This document shows positions 11,390 through 22,556 of a stretch of 64,000 nucleotides of DNA, in pieces. A program made the position numbers and the translations under genes. Origin of the DNA: Paralithodes platypus (lineage: Eukaryota > Arthropoda > Malacostraca > Decapoda > Lithodidae); assembly GCA_032716605.1 (NCBI GenBank), contig CM064519.1, forward strand, positions 28,847,943-28,911,942, in the 5' to 3' direction. A model generated the notes under the pieces. It had not been told where the DNA came from. It saw only the letters and a program-made list of their open reading frames with translations, and ran no database searches. The first letter of the stretch is position 1. Each line of letters starts with the position of its first letter.

Positions 11390-12190
11390 TTTCTGAGGGT
11401 GGCCGACTCTAGACAGAGCCCGAACAGGGACAACACAACAGAAAAACAATGAACACACAAACACAAATTCACACACATCTAGGTCACCCAGGAGAAGACT
11501 CGGAGACCAGGGATCACCAAAGTCACTCCAGCACTCCCCCGGCCCCCGACCACCCTGAGAAGTTCCGGTCTCAGCAGGCAGACATGCAGCGAGCCGAAAC
11601 CACAAGCCCGCCCACCACACTTCCGGGCGCACCCTTCATATTTACCGGCTCCGCGGGCCAGGCGCCTGACGGACTATTATCTAGCCCAACTGGTGCCCTA
11701 CCCCTTCTCCCAAATGACCACGTTTTCACTCACCTATTCACAAGCATTCTCCATTCATTCCTGTTTATTACCACTTCCCTTGCCTGATTTATAGTCATTC
11801 CTCTATCTTTCAAAGCTTGTCTTACAGTCTCTCCATCTCAATGTGGGTCTACCTATCCCTACCTCTCTTTCTCCCCTTGTATCTGACTCACATATTCTCT
11901 TTGTAAGCCTTTCATTTTCCATTTGTTCAACATGACCATACTAGCTCAGCACCCTTCCGTCCACTCTGGCCGACAAATGTTCCTGCTGCCCCACTCTTCT
12001 ACGTATCTCTTCATTCCTCAATCTGTCTCTACGAGTAACTCCACAAATACTCCTTTAAGCAGTTCATCTCCATCAAATCCATCTTTCTTCTCTCCTTTGC
12101 CTTCAGAACTCATGTATCATCTCCATACATCACTGTTGGCACAACAATCCCTTGATACATCAATTAATTTACCCTCATATATTAATTATT
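11390..12190 (-). mobile_element. LINE 3' end: RT C-terminus and 3' UTR
   Basis: Translated piecewise on the minus strand, this gives the C-terminal region of an arthropod LINE polyprotein. PTVMYGDDT corresponds to the common PTVLYGSETW block. Then come RRDRLRNEEIRRR-like and RVDGRVL-like segments, and finally GRPTLRWRD followed by DRGMTINQAREVVINRNEW in shifted frames. The frame changes several times, so it is a pseudogene. A GC-rich 3' UTR follows (about 11700 down to 11440), ending in a block with TTCGGGCTCTGTCT and GGCCACCCTC next to an A-rich tail. That terminal block also ends the SINE at 19612-19850. Confidence 0.75.
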
Positions 12191-12289
12191 CAAATAATTC
12201 GCCATATAATTTGAGGTATTGGCTCTAGTAACTTATTTTTTCCGTCGAGGCACTTCACTATCTCTTGTTATCCAGATCTGTCCCCCGCC

Positions 12290-12530
12290 CCTCTCTGTCT
12301 GTCCCGGGGCACATAGCTGTGACTAAGTGTATTATAAACAATTGCATTTTGATAGATCGAGTTATAGCCAGGTGCCTTTAAGAGAGACATCTCTCAAAAG
12401 GCTCAGCCTTATTTTTTTGTATTATTATTATATATTTTTGTTTTTTTAACAAATCATTTGTAAGCAAAATTGTATTGTATACTAAAGGCTAAATAAAAAG
12501 ATTTCAATTCAATTCAATTCAATTCAATTC
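12290..12530 (+). mobile_element. LINE-like 3' UTR with (AATTC)n tail
   Basis: A non-coding block ends in GGCTAAATAAAAAG (an AATAAA signal) followed by tandem AATTC units at about 12505-12530. This is the usual appearance of a retrotransposon 3' end that terminates in a short tandem repeat. No coding sequence remains upstream. Confidence 0.5.
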
Positions 12531-12556
12531 TGTCTGTCTATCTCTCTCTTCCTCTT

Positions 12557-12654
<98 letters not shown>

Positions 12655-12672
12655 TTGTGTGTGTGTGTGTGT
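12557..12672. repeat. (GT)n microsatellite, 116 bp
   Basis: About 55 GT units with GC/TT interruptions near the right end. A CCCT-type tetranucleotide run follows at 12718-12750. Confidence 0.97.
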
Positions 12673-12849
12673 ACAGAAGGACAGTATGGGCAGCTGTCTC
12701 TCTACACTCCCACTTTCCCTCCTCCCTCCCTCCCTCCCTCCCTCCCTCACCTGTCAACCTCGGCTCCTGTCCATTTGTTTGTCTGTCTGTTTATCTGCGG
12801 CCTGTCGGAAAGATGGGTCAATGTATGCGTGTGGTTGTTTGGATGTTTA

Positions 12850-13745
12850 GTTACGATGGTAGTGGTGGAGGGGATAATGGTGTTTATGGTGTTGGTGGTA
12901 ATGGTGATAATAGTGTACTTATGGTGGTACTGGTGGAGGGTATGATGTGTTTATGGTGTTGGTGGTATTGGTGGAGGGGATAATGGTGCTTAATGGTGTT
13001 GTTGGTAATGGTGTACTTATGGTGGTAATGGCGGACGGGATAATGGTGTGTAATGGTGTTGGTGGTGTACTTAAGGTGGAGTAATGGAGGGAATAATGGA
13101 ATTTATGGTGTTGTTGGTCGTGATAATGGTGTACTTATGGTGGAGTAATGGAGGGGATAATGGTATTTATTGGTGTTGGTGGTGGTGGTGATAATGGAGT
13201 ACTTATGGTGGTAATGGTGGAGGGGATAATGGGGTTTTGGTGTTGGTGGTAGTTGTGATAATGGTGTATTTATGGTGGAGTAGTGGAGGGGATAATGGTG
13301 TTTATGGTGTTGGTGTTGGTGGTGGTGGTGATAATGGCGTACTTATGGTGGAGGGAATAGTGGAGTTAATGGTGTTGGTGGTAATAGTGATAATAGCGTA
13401 TTTATGGTGGAATAGTGAAGGGGATAATGCAGTTTAGTGGTGTTGGTGTTGATAATGGTGTACTTATGGTGGTAATGGTGGAGGGGATAATGGAGTTTAA
13501 TGGTGTTGGTGGTGATAATACGTACTTAGCTATGATAGTAGCGGTGAAGGGATTTGGATTGGTGATAGTGGTAGTGGTGACGATAATAAATACATACTAT
13601 GGTTGCAGTACTCTGATTGGCTTAGTATTAATATTAAGTTGAGGTGGTAATTGTGTTTATTTGCTGCTAATGCTATTGGTGATGCTTAGTATTAGTGGTG
13701 GTGTGGATAAACTGATGGTGGTAGCAGTGAAGGGTATACAGGAGT
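12850..13745. repeat. G/T-rich degenerate minisatellite
   Basis: Nearly 900 bp of GGTGGTAATGG, GGTGTTGGTGG and GATAATGGTGTACTTATGG words, with cytosine almost absent from the plus strand. Unit boundaries drift, with a repeat of roughly 60-100 bp built from GGTGNTNAT-like words. Glycine/valine-rich frames are compositional. Confidence 0.85.
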
Positions 13746-14401
13746 TTGGTAGAGTTGTTGATAAATTTAGCAAAACTAATCCAAATTAATTTTCGTTTTT
13801 TAAGCACATGGGTAAACTAAAGTAAATTCACCTCCATAATATACCGGTAAGTATTTTTTGTTCACGGACAAACCGTAAATATTTACCACACTTAAATATT
13901 TCTTTATACATCACATTCGCTAATTTAGTTTATGATATTCACTATCAACAAACATTTAATCGCCACTCTCATGAACGAAGTGTAATAAAACATGAGTAAT
14001 CCAATCTTAACTATCACACGAACTAAGTCCCCCATTACCGAATAAGCCACCTATCGATTGCCGGAATCAACAAACATGTAATCAATATAATCATAAGCAT
14101 TAACCAATTACTTTCAAATCAACCTAGAATAGCAACACTTATCCAATTGTAGGTTACAGTAACTAAATATTATTTCCGATCAACGTAATTGGTTACCTAG
14201 ACACTTTTTGATCATATTAATCAAGAACAGCTTACCCCTTCATTGTCGAATATTAAAAGTGTATAATAAACATTTATAATAAAAAGTGATGTACCAGCAG
14301 ATCAGCTTCGCTTAATCCACACACAATAAGCATCTATAATCAATCAACTACCATTCAATCATCACAATCAACTTATATTCATAGCCATCGGATTCAATTA
14401 C
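13746..14401. other. AT-rich spacer between asymmetric blocks
   Basis: No gene or repeat seen. It separates the G/T-rich block on the left from the A/C-rich block on the right. Confidence 0.4.
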
Positions 14402-15072
14402 CACCACCTCTTTTATCATCCACCACCATCAACACAACCACTACGGCCACCACCTCCACCACCACCAATACAACACACATCCCTACCACCAACAAAAATA
14501 CAACTACAACCACCAAAACAACCACTACAGCTAATACTACCACCACAGCATAACACCAACACAACCATTAGATCAACTACCACAACCATCACAACCATCA
14601 TAACACCACCATCATAACACCACACCAACATAACCACTAGATCAACTACCACAACCTCTACGACCACCACCACCAACACAACCACTAGATCAACTAACAC
14701 AACTACCAACACCACCACTAGATCAACTACCACAACAACTACAACCACAACCACCATCAACAAGAACACTCAAACAACCACTAGATCAACTACCCCAACC
14801 GCTACCACCAACAGATCAACTACCACAACCGCTACAACCACCAACAACAACACCCATACAACCACCATATCAACTACCACAACCACTACGACCACTACCA
14901 CCACCAACACCCACTAGATCAGCTACCACAACAACTACCACCACCAAGACAACATATTTCACTACCATCAACAAAAAACAAAACCATCAAAACTACCACT
15001 ACAGCAAATACCACCACCACCAACACACACAACCACTAGATTAACTACCACAACCACTACCACCAACCATGT
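14402..15072. repeat. A/C-rich degenerate minisatellite
   Basis: Repeats built from ACAACCACTAGATCAACTAC and CCACCACCAACA words, with guanine almost absent from the plus strand except in the CTAGATCAAC core. The composition mirrors 12850-13745 on the other strand. The core words differ, so it is not a simple inverted copy. Confidence 0.85.
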
Positions 15073-15245
15073 TACCATCCGCCACCCACCCCAAACCCTT
15101 TAGTCGGCCAATTTGCCTCCCAAGTGACTAATCCGGACTAATCCACTCCCCATCCGCGCGCTAAGTCCGGATTACTGCCACTCATCCTCCGGCCCAGGCG
15201 TGAACTGCACCTCCTCATATTAGGTACCCCCTTAATCCTGTTTGC

Positions 15246-15614
15246 TTAAAGGGAAGATGGGACGTTTTTTTGGTCTATTAATTCAATTATTAATTTGATT
15301 CTTAGTTTCTTAGCTAGACCTCCATCAAAATTAGAAAAACACCCCCTAGGCCCCCTTTCAAGATAAGTGTACATTTTTCGGTAGAAAAATGTCCCGGCCG
15401 AAGGCCGGTTCCTTTTAAAATACCAGGCTCGCTATCGCTCACTAGGGAAAAATGTACAACTAAATGGCACAAAAGGTCTTAAAATTGACAACGAAATGGG
15501 GCAAAAGGTGTTAAAATGGCCAAACTAATAGGCCGAACGTCTCATAATCTCAAAACAAATGGGGCTTAACACGAGGGAGAACGGAGACCATAAAAACGGC
15601 CCATCTCCCCTTAA
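15246..15614 (+). mobile_element. TTAAGGGG-family MITE, 369 bp
   Basis: Bounded by TTAAAGGGAAGATGGG and CCCATCTCCCCTTAA. Inner landmarks: CTAGACCTCCATCAAA, GTACATTTTTCGGTAGAAA, a short palindrome CGGCCGAAGGCCGG, and CAGGCTCGCTATCGCTCAC. No coding capacity. Seven other members or pieces lie in the window. TTAA duplication is shared by the piggyBac and Kolobok superfamilies; G-rich ends fit Kolobok better (inference). Confidence 0.85.
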
Positions 15615-16685
15615 GGACATGATAATATATCCGGTGAGAATACTCCGGCGCCCGGTGAAATATCAGTACGGGCACACCCTAAAATTCTAGCTGGGTCTCT
15701 TCCGTTTTATTCTCTCCAGTATATATATAAAATAAGTCTTTGATATACAGGGGAAAAGCCTTTTATTCTAAGTTTATCTGTTTTGTTTAGGAATATATGT
15801 GTCTTTTATACAAAAAAAGTGGATGGTGAATGTTACTATAATCTGAAGGTGGAAGGTAATGTGTATATACTGTACACTAGGTACACTAATAGGTACACAT
15901 CAAATGAATATGAGTCAGTTTATAATTATGTCATGACTAGTACTTTTAATGTATACTAATTAAGCACTTCTTATGTAACTTATTATTTATTTTTTACCAT
16001 AGAACACACACTATGAAAAGTGTAGAAGATGAACGTACAGTAGAGCAAAAGAAAGTTAAACAAAGAGGAAAGGAGAGGCGAGGACAGCAAAGTAGGGGAA
16101 GATATGGGAAAAGAAGGATTGGTAATTGGAACGAGGTACGAAAAGTTGGGCAAGATATGAACAATTGGTTAGTCGAGACTATTGAAACACTAAACAGTTA
16201 ACATATTAGTTCGAACAAATACTTGAAAAGTGTATGATTCCATAGATTCACATATACTTACATGATACACTAACCACAGATCGGACGGTCAGAATTCAAC
16301 TATAGTAGATATAGCAGAACCTTAAAGCAAAGTGAAACAAATAAAAATAAATAAATAGTACAGTCGAAGGCTCTCTCGCCATCTTCCAATATCTCCGGCA
16401 AGTTGCAGTACAATGAAAATAATGATAAATAATGATCCCTGCTGGTTTTGAATAGCATTTAATGGAATTGTATGTAAAGTTGGAACAACAAAAATACATA
16501 CCTTCACCTCTTTATGAGTAGATAAACTAGTACATATAAAGCGTCAAATTAACTATAGGACAATCAAAGGATAAATAAGTATAGTCATAAGTTTATCAGC
16601 CAGCATCGAGTTATCCTGCCCCTGGAACTGACGTGGGCTAAATATACATACATACACCCCGCTGCCTATACCGATACACTGCGGA
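15615..16685. other. Unassigned AT-rich spacer
   Basis: No recognised gene. The lysine/arginine-rich 62-codon frame at 16013-16201 has no domain or supporting context. Confidence 0.4.
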
Positions 16686-16689
16686 CGTC

Positions 16690-17092
16690 TTAATTCACCG
16701 TTTTTTTGTTTTTTATCTTTCTCTCCTTTTTTCTCCCTTTCCCTGGCTTGTATCCATTCGGCCCCATTCAGCCAACTGTTTTAATTAAGACGTTTATCCC
16801 CATCCAGGTGTTGATTTCTTCCTGGCGAGCGAAAGCGAGCCAGCATTGTATGGACAAATCCGGCTTCCCCGGAGTCATTTTTCTATCGAAAAATGTACAA
16901 ATTTAGTTTGCTGTCAAAAAAAAAATATATGTATATACTGGCTCGCTACCGCTCGCCAGGAAAATATTGACACCTAGATGGGGGTGGTAAACGTCTTAAA
17001 ACAGTAGGCTGAATGGGGTCGAATGGATACAAGCCAAAGAGAGAGGGAGAGAAAGAGAAAACAAAAAAGCGACGTGGGCTCCCTTAAGTGAA
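16690..17092. mobile_element. Palindromic derivative of TTAAGGGG MITE
   Basis: Arms at about 16700-16870 and 16930-17072 are reverse complements with scattered mismatches. Both contain CTGGCGAGCG/CGCTCGCCAG and the AGACGTTTA and GGCTTGTATCCATTCG words (one arm complemented). The centre is an A-rich 60-bp spacer. The words come from the right half of the TTAAGGGG MITE, so the element looks like two right halves joined head to head. The right end reads GGGCTCCCTTAA. Confidence 0.7.
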
Positions 17093-17511
17093 AACCAAGC
17101 TCCACCCCACACAAGAGAGACAACGGAGTCAGGTCGGGGGTATTATTTACCTTGGTTCTTCAGAGTGGTATTCTTAAACAATTCCTTCCCTTCCCAGAGC
17201 CGTTAATGGACGAAATAACTTTAAACATGCGTTACCTTAAGATATAGTAGTAGTAATCCGTGAAATTTCAGTAAACAACACTCATTCCCACAATATTCGC
17301 TCGACATTAGGCGCTGCGAAGGGAAAGATATGATTTAAAAAGTTTGGTCCCTTTATTGTTCGTCGTGAGAAATTTTACTTAATACCCTTATGATGTTTGT
17401 TTATTTTTTATATTTAGACAGTGATATTAAGTAGTGAATCAAATATGGAATGTACTTTGGCAACATATAATTCATCCATCCCTATTATCTCTCTCTGACT
17501 CTCTCTCTCTT

Positions 17512-17512
<1 letters not shown>
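17093..17512. other. Unassigned spacer
   Basis: Nothing recognised. Confidence 0.35.

Positions 17513-17566
<54 letters not shown>
17513..17566. repeat. (GT)n microsatellite
   Basis: About 26 GT units, preceded by a short CT-rich run. Confidence 0.97.
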
Positions 17567-17567
<1 letters not shown>

Positions 17568-18270
17568 CGTATTTGCTTATATGTGTGTATGTGAACTTTA
17601 ATATTTTCATCCTAAAATCTCAAACCTTACCTTTTACTTCCCCAATTATACAGCCATTTGTCGTATCATAATTCGATCATCTCCACTACTACACTCCCAG
17701 GGCTGTCAGACATTATTATCTGTTCATCTCCAGGTCTGCTGTACCACCTGGATATTTCTCTATTGACTACACTATCCGCCTTGTTTATTTTTAGGAATAT
17801 ATTTTGCCTATCTCTTAATCTAGGAGATAAATTTACTATTATTATGTCCTTTATTTTTTTTGTATATCAATATGCAAACTGCAATTATAATTAGATGCAT
17901 TATTTCATTCAGCTTTTTATGTTAAAACAGAAAAAATCCTACTCTAAAACAGTACATGACTGTAATTTGATGTCCCCACTTCACGTACAGTTGCCTGCGC
18001 TGAAAGTTTGTACAAATGCCATTTAACAATAATTATACTGGAACGTTGATGCAATATTTAGAAAAGTTACCTTTAGACACAAACCCGAGTCAGTGGTTTC
18101 CTTCAAACATTGTAAGCTCTCTCAAGGCTATCATATAGTAGTGTACCAGTTATTATAGTTCATACGATTATGCATATCCCTCATATCCAAAGTCCTGTCA
18201 TTATAAATTCCTTCAAATGAATAGTGTTATTTTGCCTAATATTAGACGATTTTTCTCCGGATAGAAAAAC
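17567..18270. other. Unassigned AT-rich spacer
   Basis: A TTTTGCCTAATATTAGACGA word just before the LINE fragment resembles the inner arm of the piggyBac-like MITE, but no paired arm is seen. Otherwise nothing recognised. Confidence 0.35.
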
Positions 18271-18271
18271 G

Positions 18272-19115
18272 CTCATGGATCCGAACAGATTAGGTAAACA
18301 GTCTGACACTTGTCAGATGCCGCTAAGCCTGAAGGAATGCAAGGTGATACATATCGGCCAAGTACTTCACAAATCAGACTGTTCACTATTGGGATACATT
18401 CTGGAAGTGACTGACTTGGAAAAAGAGGGTGTTCCTATTCGCAATGACCTAACGTTTTCCAAGCAGTGCAATAGTAAAGTAGTAAAGCAAACTATACATT
18501 ATTAGGGTATATTAAGAGATAGTTTCAGTGCAGAAATAAGGAGATAGTTCTCAAACTTAACAACACTCTGATACGGCCGCATCTATAATATGCTGTTAAA
18601 TTCTGATCTCCAGCACTCAGGAAAGATATAGCGCAACTAAAAAGAGTCCAAGGTAGGGCAACACAGCTTATTCCATCGGTTAGAAGACTGAGCTATGAAG
18701 ATCAGTTACGAGCTTTTGAATCCTTTCGCTGGAAACGTTTAGATTACAAGGTCAACACATATAACATTTTGAAATACTAAATGGGTATAGCAATGTGGAT
18801 TATAACAAAATGCTTAGCCTCAGTATGAATACGCTTTCATGTCTGGAAATTATAATTGAAGAAATGCGACACGAATATATGTGGAACTTTTGTTTACATA
18901 ATTATAAGATCCGTTCTACCTGGAACAATCTTCTCTCAGAAGATGTAAATGGTTCTTCAGTAGATCAATTAAAATAGAGTAAATAATACTTTGTGCGCTC
19001 TCTGCAAGGAGTGTATTGCAATTCACATCTCTCTTATTTTCCACCGAAATGATTTCCTCGGAATAGACTGCTAGGTCTCTGAAATACTAACTATTCCCTG
19101 CAATTCCTTGTAATT
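18272..19115 (+). mobile_element. CR1-like LINE fragment (family A), 3' part
   Basis: A plus-strand relic matching the family at 7695-8840. The frame at 18224-18505 includes MPLSLKECKVIHIGQ, the segment after the catalytic FADD. Later pieces give RRLSYEDQLRAFESF and the LNMNT-like block near 18820. The catalytic RT blocks are missing, so it is 5'-truncated. Several stops and frame shifts interrupt it. The tail (GCAATTCCTTGTAATTCC at about 19098-19116) matches the tail of the minus-strand copy, fixing the 3' end. Confidence 0.8.
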
Positions 19116-19611
19116 CCTTATACCTCTCTCTCCATCCCTCCCTGGCCACCACAATGCGGATGATTGACGTGAGGAAGAGAAGCGGGCTGAACATTCGTCT
19201 CAATCACATCATTCTTCCGGCTCGTTACGCGTCAATAAATAATGAAGACTCGTGCCATTAGCTACTTCACTGGTGGTGGGAGGCAGAGGGTAGGGCCGGG
19301 AGATACCAACCCACACAGATAAAACACTGTTGGGAATAAGAGGTATAATAAGGAACACTCACAGGCATTTCTAAAGGTCTTGGGATGATTACAGTTACAT
19401 TTTGATTATTGGCTTGATTCTTCATGAGTAAAATATCCTTGTATGTACTCTTAAATATGGGCCTACACATGAACCAAAAGAACTGAAATATTGAAAAGTT
19501 GCTAGTGTTTGTGTGTGAGGTGTTTGTGTGTATGGTATCTTTACGTGATCACGAGTCGGAGCGGGTGGTGGTGGATGGGATATAATTCCAAATGAAGCCA
19601 CTACTTTTAGC

Positions 19612-19870
19612 TCCTCGGTGGTCTAGTGGTTTAGGTGCTGGAGTGCTGCACTACTGGACTGGGTTCGAACCCTGGCTGGGGCATGACACGAAATATTAAT
19701 ATATCCTTCATACAGGACGAGACAGATAAACGGGCGATGGAAGGCAAAAGTGGTCCTAGACTCTGAGAATAGGAACTTTAAATGTTGTTCCTATTCGGGC
19801 TCTGTCTCGTGTCAGCCACCCCCAGCGATGGAGTATGTGCCTGAGTATATACATACATACATTCATACAT
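19612..19870 (+). mobile_element. tRNA-derived SINE with LINE-like tail
   Basis: The head contains box A TGGTCTAGTGG and box B GGGTTCGAACCC within a tRNA-sized unit (19612-19685). The body runs to a terminal block with TTCGGGCTCTGTCTCGTG and CAGCCACCCCC at about 19793-19829, then an (ATAC)n-type tail. The terminal block matches the 3' end of the antisense LINE at 11390-12190. Confidence 0.75.
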
Positions 19871-19894
19871 ACATACATAGATGTTACATAGGTT

Positions 19895-20160
19895 TTATGA
19901 CACTATGGTGTCGTGGTAAGGAAGCCTAGCTTTCAACCCAGGGGATCTGGGTTCAAATCCTATCTGGATTTTAACGTATGCAATTCTGTGCAAGTACAGT
20001 TGCCGCCCTCCTACCACCCTTGTGAAGGTATAGACTCTCAGTCTTAATGCCCATCCCCCTTGGTAAATCCAAAATATTTGAACATCAAAATTACCATTAG
20101 TAATGCTGTTCCCTCTTTCGGGATCCCTTCTAGCGTAATAGAAACAAACATAAAACAATA
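19895..20160 (+). mobile_element. tRNA-like SINE
   Basis: The tRNA-like head at about 19905-19975 has box A-like ATGGTGTCGTGGTAAGGA and box B GGGTTCAAATCC. The body continues with ATAGACTCTCAGTCTTAATG. It sits directly after the tail of the preceding SINE and differs in sequence, so it is a second family. The 3' limit is uncertain. Confidence 0.55.
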
Positions 20161-20312
20161 TACACCTTTGTCATACAGATACTGGATCATAGTATCGTTG
20201 TTAGAGCCAAGTACACTTTTTTGTATGAGCTAGAAGGTCCTTAATCGACTGGGAAGCTAAGACTACACAGAATATACAGTCTTGGTATATACTGTAAGGT
20301 TAGATTATTAAT

Positions 20313-20460
20313 GTGTATTGGTAATTGATATATACAGTATGATAGTAGCGTGTATTGGTAATTGATATATACAGTATGATAGTAGCGTGTATTGGTAATT
20401 GATATATACAGTATGATAGTAGCGTGTATTGGTAATTGATATATACAGTATGATAGTAGC
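20313..20460. repeat. 37-bp tandem repeat, 4 units
   Basis: The unit runs GTGTATTGGTAATTG then ATATATACAGTATG and ATAGTAGC; four units are almost identical. Minus-strand frames reading YCIYQLPIH repeats are artefacts. Confidence 0.95.
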
Positions 20461-20679
20461 TGGGTCAATCAGACTTAAGCAAAGTGACAAAGGTGATGTT
20501 GAAGGCCCTTTAGTGCTTTCAGCATAGCAACAAGCAACATGAAATAAGAGTCATTTAACATAAATTAATATAGACTATAAACAATATATACAAGGAGATA
20601 ATGTCCCCAAGCTGGCAATGTATGATGTCTGTATTACATACAATGGGGTGTGGTGTAGTAGTGATTATAATCATATTAT

Positions 20680-20822
20680 CACCAACCCACCAATAAACTT
20701 ACAAATTAACCTAATTAATGAAATAAATGAAATTATGAATACATGTGGCACTCCAAAGATTCAAACCTAGGATACTCACACCGAAATTCCGCGCACTAAC
20801 CATTACGCTATCAAGACAAAAC
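20680..20822 (-). mobile_element. tRNA-derived SINE (family B)
   Basis: The minus strand has box A-like TAGCGTAATGGTTAGTGCG and box B-like AGGTTTGAATCTT, followed by a short body with AATTAATGAAAT-type words. The same architecture and body words occur at 51955-52082. Confidence 0.6.
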
Positions 20823-21239
20823 GATCTATGTAAGACGGGTGTTGTCGGAAGCAAAATATACTGAGTAGAGCTATAGTTTATGCTTGTATTGCAGGAACGA
20901 AGCCGTCCAATAGTAAAGAAGTTAAAATTTCACCTAACAAGAATTTAAGGTTATACATGTGGATTGTATTTCTTCTTCTTGAGGTGCCTATGCAGGGACT
21001 CTGACAGACAGAGACTAAATGGTAGCTAACTTCCGCGCCCATCTGGGATGGGGCTGCTGGACGTCTGGGGTAAGGGCGATCTTCTCCTGCGGGTTCTCTG
21101 GGGTGACGACGTGGATCTTCTGGTGCCAGTCCTTAGTCGTTTCCTCTGGTGTTGACCTACAATGCATCCTTTTTGTTTTTAGACATTGGGTTGGTTGCTC
21201 TCTCTCTCTCTCTCTCTCTCTCTAAATCTCTATAAGACA
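20823..21239. other. Unassigned spacer with short (CT)n
   Basis: Nothing coding recognised; a (CT)n run lies at 21199-21224. Confidence 0.35.
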
Positions 21240-21480
21240 GGGAAGTCCCGAATTGCTTAAGTGCCCGGCTTTTCCTGGATTTTCGAAGGTGAGAGAGTGG
21301 GTTGCTAAATTGCTCAAGCTTGCCAGATTATCCAGGCTTTGGGTAACCGGAAAGACCAGGCTTACTGGATTGTCCAGGTATTAGTTTGTCGGAATGACCT
21401 AGCTGACCGGATTGCCCAGGTGCTGGGTGGCCGGAATGTCTAGGCTTGGGATGACCGGAGTGTCCAAGTGGTAGAACTGA
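21240..21480. repeat. Degenerate ~20-24 bp tandem repeat
   Basis: Around eight imperfect units of the form GACCGGATTGCCCAGGT (examples near 21320, 21342, 21370, 21400, 21440, 21465). Units vary in length and are strongly diverged. Confidence 0.65.
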
Positions 21481-21527
21481 ATAGCTCTAGTTAGTTCTCT
21501 TTAGTTGCTCAAAGAGGAGAGCTGGGC

Positions 21528-21876
21528 TTATTTCAGGTGAGCTGCCATGCAATGTTTTGCAGAAGAGGTATCTCGGTTTTTCTTTCTGCGGGCCTTCCGG
21601 CTGCGTGCAGCAAGATCTTCCAAATGCTCCTCAGGTGAAGCGGACTTGTGCCCTTTTTCCACTGGCGTCACTAGCAGCGGGGAGATTAACAGGAGCCGGG
21701 GAGGTAAAACATCGCATGAACTCCCTAGACTCCTAGAGGCTATGGGGGCATGGCCAGTGGCTTCACGGCTGCTGACTTTACAGCTGGGGGTGGCGCTTGT
21801 GCTTCTGGTTGGATTGCAGAGCAAGGTAGTATCATGGGGTACTGTGCTGTATCCCCCACTCGATGTATGGTGGTGA
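21528..21876. other. GC-rich unassigned open region
   Basis: Open frames exist on both strands (21528-21824 minus, 98 codons; 21547-21876 plus, 109 codons). The minus frame has a charged segment EEHLEDLAARSRKARRKKN. GC content is well above its surroundings, as in the coding and 3' UTR parts of LINEs here. It may be a LINE remnant, but I recognise no domain. Confidence 0.25.
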
Positions 21877-22299
21877 TTCTTGTGGTGTTCTGCTTAGATC
21901 CTGGCATAGCACCACACATATTATACCTTAAGTTACATTGGCGATTCCACCAACCTAGACAGGACTATATCTATATTCATTACCGTAGAACCCTCCAACA
22001 CACCACTCGTACACAGCATATACTTTCCTTAACTCCACATATCCCCCAAACTAAAGTATGTACCTATCGCAAGTTTTATCTTTGTATTTTGCTGTACCCA
22101 TGTCCTAAGTAATAATTACACTCTGCACTTACCTACTGTTTGCCACTTCATGTGTCACCTTAAGACAATAGACAAAATATGTAAACTGTACACGTGTATC
22201 TGTTTTATGTATAAGTTCTCCCAGTAAGTTAATGACCTACTGCACCCCTAAAATGGATAATTATAAGAAGCCTGAAATAATAGCCAGATACTGGCATTT

Positions 22300-22556
22300 T
22301 AATATGCAAAGTATTAATTAAGTAATTAAGAAAACAGATCAGCTAATAAAGGTCTTATGAATGGTCATTATGGATTTCGAAAAGGCATTTGACTAGTTCG
22401 AAATTTCAGCGGTTATGAAAGCAATTAGAAAGCAAATATATATTGTAGGCTTTATAATATATGTGTATAACGATGGGACGGCAACTATAAAACTTCACAA
22501 GCAAAGTGAGAAAATGCAAATATACATGGGGCTGAAACAATGACACAAAATATATA
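22300..22556 (+). mobile_element. RTE-clade LINE RT relic
   Basis: Conceptual translation with stops gives INxVIKKTDQLIKV, then VIMDFEKAFD, EISAVMKAIRKQ and DGTATIKLHKQSEK. From family knowledge these correspond to the RTE reverse-transcriptase blocks containing DYEKAFDS and the TA(T/S)I(K/R)LH block before the GVRQGD motif. The match breaks at the (TG)n run near 22557. In-frame stops sit directly before and after the DFEKAFD block, so it is a dead fragment. No long open frame marks it; it is seen only by motif. Confidence 0.7.

Noticed and set aside
14416..14769. Valine/glycine-rich secreted protein
   Set aside because: Follows the A/C-rich composition; no signal peptide, no complexity, no conserved motif.
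19612..19685. Functional tRNA gene
   Set aside because: Boxes A and B are present but the cloverleaf is poor and a SINE body with a LINE-like tail follows.
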